Below are positions 50,469-58,433 of a stretch of DNA of 64,000 nt, piece by piece. The first letter of the stretch is position 1, and each line of letters opens with the position of its first letter. Position numbers and translations under genes: made by a program. A model generated the notes under the pieces. It was not told where the DNA came from. It saw only the letters and a program-made list of their open reading frames with translations, and did not search any database. The stretch comes from an uncultured Acidimicrobiaceae bacterium (GTDB lineage Bacteria; Actinomycetota; Acidimicrobiia; Acidimicrobiales; RAAP-2): NCBI GenBank assembly GCA_937975915.1, contig CALJTY010000015.1, forward strand, positions 16,036-80,035, written 5' to 3'.

Positions 50469-52097
50469 ATGTCAAAGATGCTCAAGTTTGACGAGGAAGC
50501 TCGTCGTGGACTCGAAGCCGGTGTTGACAAGTTGGCAGATGCTGTCAAAGTCACCCTCGGACCTAAGGGCCGCAATGTTGTAATTGGCAAGAAGTTCGGT
50601 GCTCCAACAATCACGAACGACGGTGTTTCAATCGCTCGCGAAATCGAACTCGAAGACCCGTTTGAAAACATGGGTGCACAGTTGGTGAAGGAAGTAGCAA
50701 CGAAGACAAATGACGTTGCTGGTGACGGAACAACTACTGCAACTGTTCTTGCTCAAGCACTGATCAAGGAAGGTCTGCGCAATGTTGCTGCAGGCGCGAA
50801 CCCATCAGGTCTTAAGCGTGGAATCGAACTCGCAGTTAAGGCTGCGGTTGCGTCAATTAAGGAACAGTCACAGACTGTTTCAGACAAGACACAGATCGCT
50901 CAAGTTGCAACAATTTCTGCAGCTGATGCTTCAATCGGTGAAGTTATTGCTGACGCAATCGACAAGGTTGGAAAAGACGGAACAGTAACTGTTGAAGAAT
51001 CAAACACATTCGGCATTGAGCTTGAGCTCACCGAGGGTATGCAATTCGACAAGGGTTACCTTTCTCCTTACTTCGTAACTGACAATGACCGCCAAGAAGC
51101 AGTTCTTGAAGACGCGTTCATTCTCTTTACTAGCCAGAAGATTTCTGCTGTGCACGACCTTGTTCCAGTACTGGAAAAGGTCATGCAGGCCGCACGTCCA
51201 CTGCTCATCATTGCTGAAGACATTGAAGGCGAAGCGCTTGCGACCCTGGTTGTTAACAAGATCCGCGGAACGTTCACTTCAGTAGCCGTTAAGGCTCCAG
51301 GCTTTGGAGACCGCCGCAAGGCCATGCTCCAAGACATGGCTGTACTTACTGGTGGAACAGTTATCTCTGAAGAAATCGGACTCAAGCTCGACACTGCAAC
51401 GATTGACCTTCTTGGTCGCGCTCGTCGCATTGTTGTAACCAAGGACGCAACAACAATTGTCGACGGAAGTGGACAAGCAGCTGAAGTTGCTGGCCGTGTT
51501 GCTCAGATCAAGCGTGAAATCGAAGACACTGACTCAGACTGGGACCGCGAGAAGCTCCAAGAGCGTCTAGCGAAACTTGCTGGTGGAGTTGCAGTCGTCA
51601 AGGTTGGCGCCGCGACTGAAGTTGAACTCAAAGAGAAGAAGCACCGCATCGAGGACGCACTTAGTGCAACTCGTGCAGCTATTGATGAAGGAATCGTTGC
51701 CGGTGGTGGCACAGCACTCGTTCGTGCTCGTGCCAGCGTTGAAGCATTGATTGCAACATTGATTGGTGACGAAGCAACTGGTGCTCGCATTGTTGCTAAC
51801 TCTCTTGACGCTCCACTTCGCCACATCGCACAAAATGCTGGCTTCGAAGGTGCCGTTAAGGTTCGTGAAGTTGCTGACGCGAAGGGTTCAATTGGACTCA
51901 ACGCTGCAACTGGCGAACTAGTAGACCTCGTTAAGGCTGGAGTAATTGACCCAGCGAAGGTGACACGTTCTGCACTACAGAACGCTGCATCAATCGCTGC
52001 GTTGCTTCTTACCACCGAAGCAATTGTTGCTGACAAGCCAGAGCCTGCAGGCGCGCCTGCTGGTGGTGGCATGGGTGACATGGGCGGGATGATGTAA
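50469..52097 (+). CDS. groEL: Chaperonin GroEL
   Basis: GroEL is the 60-kDa folding chaperonin. The 542-residue product contains LGPKGRNVVIGKKFGAPTITNDGVSIAREIELEDP, AGDGTTTATVLAQ and the Gly-Met-rich tail ending GGGMGDMGGMM. Many actinobacteria have groEL1 with a His-rich tail beside groES and a second, essential groEL elsewhere. Here the groES-linked copy already has the housekeeping GGM tail. A strong terminator follows 18 bp after the stop. Confidence 0.97.
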   Translation: MSKMLKFDEEARRGLEAGVDKLADAVKVTLGPKGRNVVIGKKFGAPTITNDGVSIAREIELEDPFENMGAQLVKEVATKTNDVAGDGTTTATVLAQALIKEGLRNVAAGANPSGLKRGIELAVKAAVASIKEQSQTVSDKTQIAQVATISAADASIGEVIADAIDKVGKDGTVTVEESNTFGIELELTEGMQFDKGYLSPYFVTDNDRQEAVLEDAFILFTSQKISAVHDLVPVLEKVMQAARPLLIIAEDIEGEALATLVVNKIRGTFTSVAVKAPGFGDRRKAMLQDMAVLTGGTVISEEIGLKLDTATIDLLGRARRIVVTKDATTIVDGSGQAAEVAGRVAQIKREIEDTDSDWDREKLQERLAKLAGGVAVVKVGAATEVELKEKKHRIEDALSATRAAIDEGIVAGGGTALVRARASVEALIATLIGDEATGARIVANSLDAPLRHIAQNAGFEGAVKVREVADAKGSIGLNAATGELVDLVKAGVIDPAKVTRSALQNAASIAALLLTTEAIVADKPEPAGAPAGGGMGDMGGMM

Positions 52098-52115
52098 CTC
52101 GTCCATTTGGACTTT

Positions 52116-52152
52116 AGAAACCCCCGGGTGAAAACCCGGGGGTTTCTGCTTT
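52116..52152 (+). terminator. Intrinsic terminator after groEL
   Basis: A perfect 14-bp stem, AGAAACCCCCGGGT and ACCCGGGGGTTTCT, closes on GAAA and is followed by GCTTT. It separates groESL from hemQ. Confidence 0.88.
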
Positions 52153-52183
52153 CTTGGCTGGGATGCAAATTCTTAAATAGGCG

Positions 52184-52189
52184 TAGCAT
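52184..52189 (+). promoter_or_regulatory. Putative -10 box of leaderless hemQ transcript
   Basis: TAGCAT ends 6 nt before the hemQ ATG. No Shine-Dalgarno sequence is present and no clear -35 is seen. Confidence 0.5.
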
Positions 52190-52195
52190 GGTTAC

Positions 52196-52882
52196 ATGAC
52201 TAATCAAGAACCGCTCAGTCCATCAAACGGTCTCAATGTTTTGCACCTCTTCTGTCACCCAGACGGAGCTGTTGACGCATCTGCAGTGAAGCGTGCAGTT
52301 GAAGAAGCCAAAGAAGTCGGCATGCAAGTTGTAACGGCAGCCATTATGGGCGCCAAGGCCGACACGTGCTTCATGGTCCTTGGAACTAACTTGTGGGACC
52401 TTCGAAAGTTTCAGTCAAAGATTCAGGCTGCTGGGTTTATGGTCGCCGAAAGCTACGTTTCGGTAACTGAAATTTCTGAATACGCCCAGGGCATGCCAGA
52501 AAAGATGATCAACGACCGCCTCTTCCCGGTCCTTCCACCAGAAGGAATGAAGGCATTTTGCTTCTATCCAATGTCTAAGCGCCGTGGCGAAAAAGACAAC
52601 TGGTACAAGTTGCCCTACGAAGAGCGCGAAGAACTTATGCGTCAACACGGCAAATCTGGTCGTGACTTCAAGGGCCGTGTTCTACAGGTTGTTACTGGAT
52701 CTACTGGTCTAGACGACTGGGAGTGGGGCGTGACTCTCTTTGGTGTCCACGTTGATGACCTCAAAGACTGCGTCTACACAATGAGGTTCGACGAAGCGTC
52801 GACGCTCTACGCGGAATTTGGTGCTTTCTATACCGGACTTGTTGGCTCTGTAGACGAAGTTCTAGACGCCACATTGGCCTAG
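52196..52882 (+). CDS. hemQ: Coproheme decarboxylase HemQ (chlorite dismutase family)
   Basis: HemQ converts iron-coproporphyrin III to heme b by two decarboxylations using peroxide, the last step of the coproporphyrin-dependent route of Gram-positive bacteria. The 228-residue protein has FYPMSKRRGEKDNWYKLPYEE with the catalytic Tyr124, followed 27 residues later by the proximal heme ligand His151 in RQHGKSGRDF. GSTGLDDWEWGVTLF and FDEASTLYAEFGAFYTG complete the family signature. It has its own promoter after the groEL terminator, and the downstream Nudix gene also has a candidate promoter. The other heme genes are outside the window. Confidence 0.93.
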   Translation: MTNQEPLSPSNGLNVLHLFCHPDGAVDASAVKRAVEEAKEVGMQVVTAAIMGAKADTCFMVLGTNLWDLRKFQSKIQAAGFMVAESYVSVTEISEYAQGMPEKMINDRLFPVLPPEGMKAFCFYPMSKRRGEKDNWYKLPYEEREELMRQHGKSGRDFKGRVLQVVTGSTGLDDWEWGVTLFGVHVDDLKDCVYTMRFDEASTLYAEFGAFYTGLVGSVDEVLDATLA

Positions 52883-52892
52883 GCATCATTGG

Positions 52893-52898
52893 TAGCGT
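52893..52898 (+). promoter_or_regulatory. Putative -10 box of leaderless Nudix gene transcript
   Basis: TAGCGT ends 6 nt before the GTG start at 52905, in the 22-bp gap after hemQ. No Shine-Dalgarno motif is seen. Confidence 0.45.
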
Positions 52899-52904
52899 CA
52901 AAGC

Positions 52905-53594
52905 GTGAGTGAACCGGTATCTGAAAAGACGCTTCGGCGTTGGGCTGAGTCCCTTGCGGGACTTGCTCGCACTGGGATGGGCTTTACTGAAAGCCAGTAC
53001 GAACGTGAACGCTACGAAGAGATTCTTAATATCGCCGGCGATATAAAAGCTGCTGCTGACCACGGAACGCATGATGTTCTTGACGCTCAGGGACACGTTG
53101 TTGAGTGGATGAAACAAATTGGTAAGGGAATCCCCGGCTACGCAACACCAAAAGTTGCCGTCGGTGCTGCGGTTTCAAACGAAAAAGGTGAGCTCCTTCT
53201 AATCCAGCGTGCGGACTCTGGATTCTGGCTCTATCCAACTGGATGGTGCGACATTGGTTACTCTGCGCCTGAAGTTGTTGTGAAAGAAGTGCTTGAAGAA
53301 ACTGGTTATGAAGTTGAGCCAATTCGCCTTATTGGAGTTCTTGATGGGATGAGACACGGGGCTTCAAGAGTCCCCTTGTATTCAATGCTCTTTCTCTGCA
53401 AACTCACTGGTGGTTCAATGAACATTCATGAACTTGAATGCACTGATGCTGGTTGGTTCTCGATTGACAATTTGCCCTCACCAATGATTGGTGCAGAGCG
53501 CTGGGTTGATCCAGTTTTCGCTGCAATTAATGGTGAAGTTCGAGACGTCTATTACGACGAACTTCGCGTTCCGGTGTGGAGGAACGAAGAGTGA
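52905..53594 (+). CDS. Nudix-family hydrolase with N-terminal helical domain
   Basis: A 229-residue protein of the type with a helical N-terminal region (about 1-75) and a Nudix domain (about 83-215). Relatives cleave ADP-ribose-type or other nucleoside diphosphates, but the substrate is unknown. The Nudix box reads G-WCDIG-Y-SAPEVVV-KEVLEETGY. Compared with GX5EX7REUXEEXGU, the first Glu is Tyr119 and the Arg is Lys127, while Glu128, Glu131 and Glu132 remain. The core metal site is therefore mostly kept. It starts at GTG 52905 and overlaps the next GNAT gene by 4 bp, so these two are coupled. Confidence 0.82.
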   Translation: MSEPVSEKTLRRWAESLAGLARTGMGFTESQYERERYEEILNIAGDIKAAADHGTHDVLDAQGHVVEWMKQIGKGIPGYATPKVAVGAAVSNEKGELLLIQRADSGFWLYPTGWCDIGYSAPEVVVKEVLEETGYEVEPIRLIGVLDGMRHGASRVPLYSMLFLCKLTGGSMNIHELECTDAGWFSIDNLPSPMIGAERWVDPVFAAINGEVRDVYYDELRVPVWRNEE

Positions 53595-54025
53595 GCATCT
53601 CCATTGAAATCGCAACTCACGCCACAGATGAACTACTAACTAGCCTCAATCGACTAGTTCCCCAGTTGTCTTCGAGTGCATCGCCACTCACGAGCGACGA
53701 TGTTGAAGCCCTGATTGAAAACCCAGCGGTTTCTGTATTCATAGCCAAAAACGATGGCGTAATTGTTGGAACGTTGACGCTTGTTGTGTTCCCAATTCCT
53801 TCTGGTCTCAGGGCTTGGATTGAAGATGTTGTTGTTGATGAAGGAGCACGCGGGCTTGGTGCAGGAGTTGCATTAACTGAAGCCGCGGTTACTGAGTCAA
53901 AACGACGTGGTGCAAAGTCGATTGATTTGACGAGCCGTCCTTCACGCGAAGCCGCAAACGCGATGTATGTCAAACTTGGTTTCGAACAGCGTGAAACCAA
54001 TGTGTACCGACTTGGTCTCAAATAA
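53591..54025 (+). CDS. GNAT-family N-acetyltransferase
   Basis: A 144-residue single GNAT domain. The core shows VFIAKNDGVIVGTLTLVVFP, then WIEDVVVDEGARGLGAGVALTEAAV with the acetyl-CoA loop, and ANAMYVKLGFEQRETNVYRL at the end. The substrate is unknown. The GTG at 53591 overlaps the Nudix stop by 4 bp and has GGAGG 8 nt upstream, a strong ribosome-binding site. It overlaps the start region of the following MFS gene, giving a Nudix-GNAT-MFS run. Confidence 0.8.
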   Translation: MSISIEIATHATDELLTSLNRLVPQLSSSASPLTSDDVEALIENPAVSVFIAKNDGVIVGTLTLVVFPIPSGLRAWIEDVVVDEGARGLGAGVALTEAAVTESKRRGAKSIDLTSRPSREAANAMYVKLGFEQRETNVYRLGLK

Positions 54026-55238
54026 CTTGGAAAATACTGCACAGCAAAAGAGAGTCATTCAAACCCTCAGTGCTGCTCAGATTCTGAACGGGATTGGAAC
54101 AGCTGGGACTGTTGCGGCAGGTTCATTGCTGGTTGCATCGATTTCCAATTCGGAATCCCTTGCTGGTCTCGCACAGACAACAACAGTGCTTGGTGCTGCG
54201 ATGATGGCGTTGCCATTGGCGAGGTTGACTCAAAAAGGTGGTCGCAGACTTTCTCTAATTAGCGGATTTTCCATTGGAGGATTAGGCGCAGCACTAGCGA
54301 TTCTTGGCGGTATTCATAAAGTTTTGTTTCTTATGCTCGCGGGTTCGTTTTTCATCGGCGCAGCTTCTGCATCTGGCTACCAAGCACGATTCGCGGCCAT
54401 TGACTTAGCCACCGCTGAGAACAGATCTCGCAATCTTTCCTTCGTGGTGTGGGGTTCCACTGTTGGTGCAGTTACGGGACCAAACCTTATGCAGCCCTCG
54501 GGAGACATTGCGCATTATTTCAACCTTCCAAGATTGGTGGGCCCCTACTTCATTGTTGGGATAAGCCTCGCACTCGCTTCAGCTGTAATTTATGTTTTTC
54601 TAAGACCTGATCCTTACCTCACAGCCAATCTTTCTTCTGATGGTGTAACTCAGAAAAAGCAGGAAACCACACGAGCTGCGCTTAAACACATTCGAGAAAT
54701 TCCCCAAGCGTTGTTCGCAATAACTTCAATAGGCATAGGGCATTTGGCAATGGTTTCCATAATGGTTATGACACCAGTTCACATGTCTCACGTTGATGTG
54801 ACGCTCTCTGTCATTGGGCTAGTCATAAGCGTTCACGTCCTTGGGATGTATGCGTTCTCACCATTGGTTGGAATGTTGAGTGACAAAGTTGGCAGAGTTC
54901 GAGTAATTCAGATTGGTTTTGCGTTACTAGTTCTTGCGGCGGTGATAGCCGGGATGTCACCTGCAATGAATGCGGTGTCACTCGGATTTGGTCTGTTCCT
55001 GCTGGGCCTCGGATGGTCGTGCACACTCATCGCTGGTTCGACACTCTTATCGGAGTCTGTATCAATTGAAATGAGACCATCATCGCAAGGTGCAAGTGAC
55101 CTTGTAATGAACTTGATGGGCGCAATTGGTGGTGCTTTGAGTGGAGTAATCATCGGGCTGTTTTCATTTGGATTGCTTTGTTTCTCGATTGGCACTCTCG
55201 TCTTCTTGCTCGGAATCTGGTCGTTGAGAGTCAAATAA
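54000..55238 (+). CDS. MFS transporter, 12-TM
   Basis: A roughly 412-residue membrane protein with 12 predicted helices. The first begins about 20 residues in (ILNGIGTAGTVAAGSLLVASIS). The segment RLTQKGGRRLSLISGF after helix 2 and SDKVGRVRVIQIGFALLVLAAVIAG in the second half are the paired MFS loop motifs. The substrate cannot be inferred; drug or metabolite efflux is usual for this group. Start codons ATG 54000, TTG 54012 and TTG 54027 are all possible; the first overlaps the GNAT gene by 26 bp. It is probably co-transcribed with the two genes before it. Confidence 0.8.
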   Translation: MCTDLVSNNLENTAQQKRVIQTLSAAQILNGIGTAGTVAAGSLLVASISNSESLAGLAQTTTVLGAAMMALPLARLTQKGGRRLSLISGFSIGGLGAALAILGGIHKVLFLMLAGSFFIGAASASGYQARFAAIDLATAENRSRNLSFVVWGSTVGAVTGPNLMQPSGDIAHYFNLPRLVGPYFIVGISLALASAVIYVFLRPDPYLTANLSSDGVTQKKQETTRAALKHIREIPQALFAITSIGIGHLAMVSIMVMTPVHMSHVDVTLSVIGLVISVHVLGMYAFSPLVGMLSDKVGRVRVIQIGFALLVLAAVIAGMSPAMNAVSLGFGLFLLGLGWSCTLIAGSTLLSESVSIEMRPSSQGASDLVMNLMGAIGGALSGVIIGLFSFGLLCFSIGTLVFLLGIWSLRVK

Positions 55239-55343
55239 GTCCGCTCACATCAAGTTAAAACTTGGTAAGTCGGTAACCAACGGCTGATGCATGTCGAGAA
55301 GTGAACTTTTATTTTTTCTCAGATGAGTAGGGTTGAATGTTCT

Positions 55344-55691
55344 ATGGATGAACTCGCTCCCTGCCCTAAGTGCCAATGTGTCAATACTTATGAAATGGGT
55401 ACGTTGCTGGTTTGTCCGGAATGCGCCTATGAATGGATTCCTAAAGAAGAAGCCTCAGTAGTTGTTGCAGATGAAGTTATCCGTGACGCGGTCGGCAACA
55501 TTTTGCAAGATGGCGACACTGTCACGATCATTAAGGACATGAAGGTGAAGGGGAGTTCTAATACGCTAAAAGTTGGCACTCGAGTTCGTAATATTCGCCT
55601 CACTCCTGGCCCCGGTGGTCACGACATCGAAGCACGTGTTGAAGGTTTTGGAGATCTTTATCTCAAGTCCAGCATTATGAAAAAAGCCTAA
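55344..55691 (+). CDS. PhnA/YjdM-type zinc-ribbon protein
   Basis: A 115-residue protein matching the PhnA family: an N-terminal zinc ribbon with CPKCQC and CPECAYEW (about residues 7-34), followed by a small beta domain with DGDTVTIIKDMKVKGSSNTLKVGTRVRNIRL. Despite its name, E. coli PhnA is not a proven phosphonate enzyme and the function is unclear. ATG 55344 was preferred over ATG 55323 because the family begins a few residues before the first Cys pair. TAGGGT at 55328-55333 is a possible -10 box. The stop is 2 bp from the end of the convergent exporter gene. Confidence 0.85.
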   Translation: MDELAPCPKCQCVNTYEMGTLLVCPECAYEWIPKEEASVVVADEVIRDAVGNILQDGDTVTIIKDMKVKGSSNTLKVGTRVRNIRLTPGPGGHDIEARVEGFGDLYLKSSIMKKA

Positions 55692-55693
55692 GG

Positions 55694-57229
55694 CTAGTGA
55701 GCTGAAGCGCTTACTTCTTTAAGCTTTCCTTTTCCTGGTAGCGGCTTAATTACAGAAAGCGCTACTGCAAACGCGACCCCAGCAATTACGAAGCAACCAT
55801 GGTGGAATCCGTTCATGAACGACGAAACTACATTGGGCTCAATTTGTTGCGCAAGCGCTGAAGGCAGAGAGTGCAGCGTGCCAACAGCTTGCTGCATTGA
55901 AGAAGATGCATTGGCAGCTGCAGCTGTTGGTAGGCCAGCAGGCTTAAATGCGCTCATTATTTGTGGCCCGAAAGTAGAGCTGAAGACTGAACCGACTACG
56001 GCTACTCCTAGAGTTCCACCGAGTTCACGTGTCACGTTGTTCACTGCTGAGCCACCTCCAATTTGAGTTGGGGGGAGAGAAGTCATGATTGCGGCAGTGG
56101 ATGATGCACCAATTAGCGCGAATCCAAGTGCCATCATGCACATTGATCCAACAACTGGGCCGAAATAGGCAGCGTTTGCAGGCAGCAATCCCATCCAGAA
56201 AATGGCTGCTCCTTCAATAGCAATTCCAAGACTGACAACCATGCGTGCACCGAATTTAAGTGCCAGACTCGCACCGATTGGAGTGAAGATTCCAGTAACG
56301 ATTGCGAAAGGCAAAGTGTGCACACCTGAAGAAAGCGGTGAGTAACCGCGCACTAATTGGAAGTACTGCGTAACTAAAAAGATGAATCCAAAAAGGGCGA
56401 AGAACGAAATTGCAATTGATCCCGCTCCAGCTGAGAATGCTGGACGCTTGAAGAGTCGCACATCGAGCAGAGGCTCATTACGTTTAAGTTCCCACAACAC
56501 AAAAGAGAGAAGCAACGCTACTGACGCTGCAAAGAGCAAAAGCGTTGTCTGAGCTTTCCAGCCCCATGTTGGCCCCTGGATAATTGCGAGCAGCAATGTT
56601 GTGAGTCCAGTTGAACCAAGAATAAGTCCAAGAAGATCGAACCGGTGAACCTGAGGGCTCTTTGATTCTGGAATTATGAAGTAACCAAAGAGAAGCGTGA
56701 GTACACAAAGCGGAAGGTTCACAAGGAAAATTGAACCAAACCAGAAGTGTGTAATTAATGCACCTCCTGTAATTGGACCGAACGCAACCGCGGCACCAGA
56801 TGTTGCTCCCCAGAAGCCGAATGCTTTTGCCCGTTCTGCTGGATTTTCAAAGACAACGGTCAAGATTGAAAGCGTCGCTGGGAAAATGAATGCTGCAGCC
56901 ATTCCCATAAGTGCACGCCAGCTAATTAGTTGTGAAGTAGAAGTCGACCAAGCAGCGAATGTACTGAAGACTGCAAAGAAGACTAAGCCGAACTGCATAG
57001 TTCGTTTGCGTCCGAACCGGTCAGACGCCGCAGCACCTGCGAGGAGCAGTCCAGCGAATGGCAGCGAGTATCCGTCAACTATCCACTGAAGAGCAGAGTT
57101 AGAAGCATGAAGGTTTTGTGAAAGTGCCGGGATAGCAACATTGACAATCGTGTTGTCAACAACAACTAAGAAAACACTGAGGCAGAGAACTGCGAGTATT
57201 TGCCATCTGCGGTCATGGTGGTTTGTCAT
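55694..57229 (-). CDS. DHA2-family 14-TM MFS exporter
   Basis: A 511-residue protein with 14 predicted helices, of the EmrB/QacA drug:H+ antiporter group. Helix 1 carries FLVVVDNTIVNVAIPAL, the D-x-T-x-V-N-V-A-L/I-P motif of this family. AGAAASDRFGRKR is the loop 2-3 motif A. Substrates are usually hydrophobic cations or other toxic compounds. It is divergent from a tetR gene and its promoter (57258-57287) contains the TetR-type operator in the -35/-10 spacer. A Shine-Dalgarno GGAG precedes the ATG at 57229. Confidence 0.9.
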   Translation of the reverse strand: MTNHHDRRWQILAVLCLSVFLVVVDNTIVNVAIPALSQNLHASNSALQWIVDGYSLPFAGLLLAGAAASDRFGRKRTMQFGLVFFAVFSTFAAWSTSTSQLISWRALMGMAAAFIFPATLSILTVVFENPAERAKAFGFWGATSGAAVAFGPITGGALITHFWFGSIFLVNLPLCVLTLLFGYFIIPESKSPQVHRFDLLGLILGSTGLTTLLLAIIQGPTWGWKAQTTLLLFAASVALLLSFVLWELKRNEPLLDVRLFKRPAFSAGAGSIAISFFALFGFIFLVTQYFQLVRGYSPLSSGVHTLPFAIVTGIFTPIGASLALKFGARMVVSLGIAIEGAAIFWMGLLPANAAYFGPVVGSMCMMALGFALIGASSTAAIMTSLPPTQIGGGSAVNNVTRELGGTLGVAVVGSVFSSTFGPQIMSAFKPAGLPTAAAANASSSMQQAVGTLHSLPSALAQQIEPNVVSSFMNGFHHGCFVIAGVAFAVALSVIKPLPGKGKLKEVSASAH

Positions 57230-57257
57230 TAGTTCTCCAGGTTCTTGCTTTATTCAG

Positions 57258-57295
57258 ATAATAGTGCTTTAATGTGAACAATGTTAACATTAAAG
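57258..57295. promoter_or_regulatory. TetR-type operator with the exporter promoter
   Basis: On the minus strand TTAACA (57282-57287) and TATTAT (57258-57263) are 18 bp apart and drive the exporter. The inverted repeat CTTTAATGT (57267-57275), 11 nt, ACATTAAAG (57287-57295) overlaps the spacer, the -35 box and the tetR start codon. Binding would repress both genes. Confidence 0.8.
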
Positions 57296-57901
57296 AAAAC
57301 AGCTTCTGAATACCATCACGGAGACCTTCAAAGTGCACTAATCACTGCAGGTTTGCGCCAAGTTGAGAAGAACGGTCTCAACTCACTTGGCCTGCGCCAA
57401 TTGGCGGTTGAAACTGGGGTGAGCCCCGCGGCTGTCTACAAGCACTTTCAAGACCTTGACCACCTCAAGGCCTGTATTGCCAAAGCGAGCAGAGAGATTC
57501 TTGGATCAATGATGTTGAAATCTCTGAAGCAGTTACCAGACGAACCCAAGACAAAACTTGATGCACTCAAGAGACTCAGAGCAACCGGATCTGCGTACAT
57601 TGATTTTGGTGTTCAAAAGAAAAATCTCTTCGAAATTGCATTCATTTCATTCGATTCACCTGACTTGGGTCCAGACAGTCCAAACTCGTATCAAATTTTT
57701 CTTGATTGTTTGATTGACTTGAACAAATTAGGTGCGCTTTCAGATTCAAATCTCTTAATTGCCCCCGCTATGGCTTGGAGCGCAGTTCACGGCTTTGCCA
57801 GCCTCGCGACTCACGGCATTTATGGCAATAAAGCTGAAATAGAAGTCTTTAAGGATTCGGTACTTTCAGGCGTTCCTAGGTTGATCCAGATTGAACTTTG
57901 A
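57281..57901 (+). CDS. TetR-family transcriptional regulator
   Basis: A 206-residue regulator. The N-terminal helix-turn-helix reads NSLGLRQLAVETGVSPAAVYKHFQDLDHLKACIAKAS (about residues 34-70), preceded by YHHGDLQSALITAGLRQVEKNGL. The C-terminal ligand domain (70-206) resembles the TetR_C-type domains that pair with exporters. The divergent exporter is the obvious target and the repeat at its own start points to autoregulation. The ATG at 57281 lies inside the operator and has no Shine-Dalgarno, so the transcript may be leaderless or nearly so. The ligand is unknown. Confidence 0.9.
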   Translation: MLTLKKTASEYHHGDLQSALITAGLRQVEKNGLNSLGLRQLAVETGVSPAAVYKHFQDLDHLKACIAKASREILGSMMLKSLKQLPDEPKTKLDALKRLRATGSAYIDFGVQKKNLFEIAFISFDSPDLGPDSPNSYQIFLDCLIDLNKLGALSDSNLLIAPAMAWSAVHGFASLATHGIYGNKAEIEVFKDSVLSGVPRLIQIEL

Positions 57902-57930
57902 TAATCAGGCCTGCTGATACCGAAAAAGTC

Positions 57931-57936
57931 TACAGT
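57931..57936 (+). promoter_or_regulatory. Putative -10 box of near-leaderless SRPBCC gene transcript
   Basis: TACAGT ends 8 nt before the ATG at 57945. No Shine-Dalgarno sequence is evident. Confidence 0.4.
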
Positions 57937-57944
57937 AAAGAATT

Positions 57945-58433
57945 ATGAAACTTAGCGATACACCACGTGCAGATGTTGAAATCCTTATTAATGCTCCGGT
58001 AGAAAAAGTTTGGCCTCTAATTTCCGACCCAGATCTCCCAGCAAAATTTTCTGAAGAGTTTCAAGGTGCAGTGTGGCTTGACGGCGCCACGCCAAGTCTC
58101 GGTGCAAAATTTAAAGGCACTAACAAAATGGGTGAGAGTGTGTGGGACACGACGTCAACCATCACAGATTTCTTAGTCAATGAAGTTTTTGAGTGGACTG
58201 TGGAAGACCTAGAAAACCCAGTATCAATTTGGTCATTTCGATTGTCTCCTAGTGATGGCTCGACTCTCTTGAAGATGTCTGGAGTACTTGGGACCTATAC
58301 CAAAACGGGTCTTCATGCAGCTATTGCCAAAGATCCAGAAAACGAAGAGAAAATCGTCGGATGGCGCATGAGTAACTGGCGCGAAAACATGATGAAAACC
58401 GTTGAAGGTATTAAGCAGCTCAGCGAAAAGTAA
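57945..58433 (+). CDS. SRPBCC (START/Bet v1-like) ligand-binding protein
   Basis: A 162-residue protein of the polyketide-cyclase/SRPBCC superfamily. It opens with PRADVEILINAPVEKVWPLISDPDLPAKFSEEF, the typical first strand and helix. The middle reads FEWTVEDLENPVSIWSFRLSPSDGSTLLKM and the protein ends with a long helix (WRENMMKTVEGIKQL). Such proteins bind hydrophobic ligands; the function here is unknown. It lies after tetR with its own likely promoter, and its stop abuts the end of the convergent histidine kinase gene. Confidence 0.82.
   Translation: MKLSDTPRADVEILINAPVEKVWPLISDPDLPAKFSEEFQGAVWLDGATPSLGAKFKGTNKMGESVWDTTSTITDFLVNEVFEWTVEDLENPVSIWSFRLSPSDGSTLLKMSGVLGTYTKTGLHAAIAKDPENEEKIVGWRMSNWRENMMKTVEGIKQLSEK

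Noticed and set aside
51503..52207. A 234-codon minus-strand frame opposite groEL
   Set aside because: It is Ser/Ala/Arg-biased as expected from the complement of groEL codons, has no family motif and lies wholly inside a certain gene.
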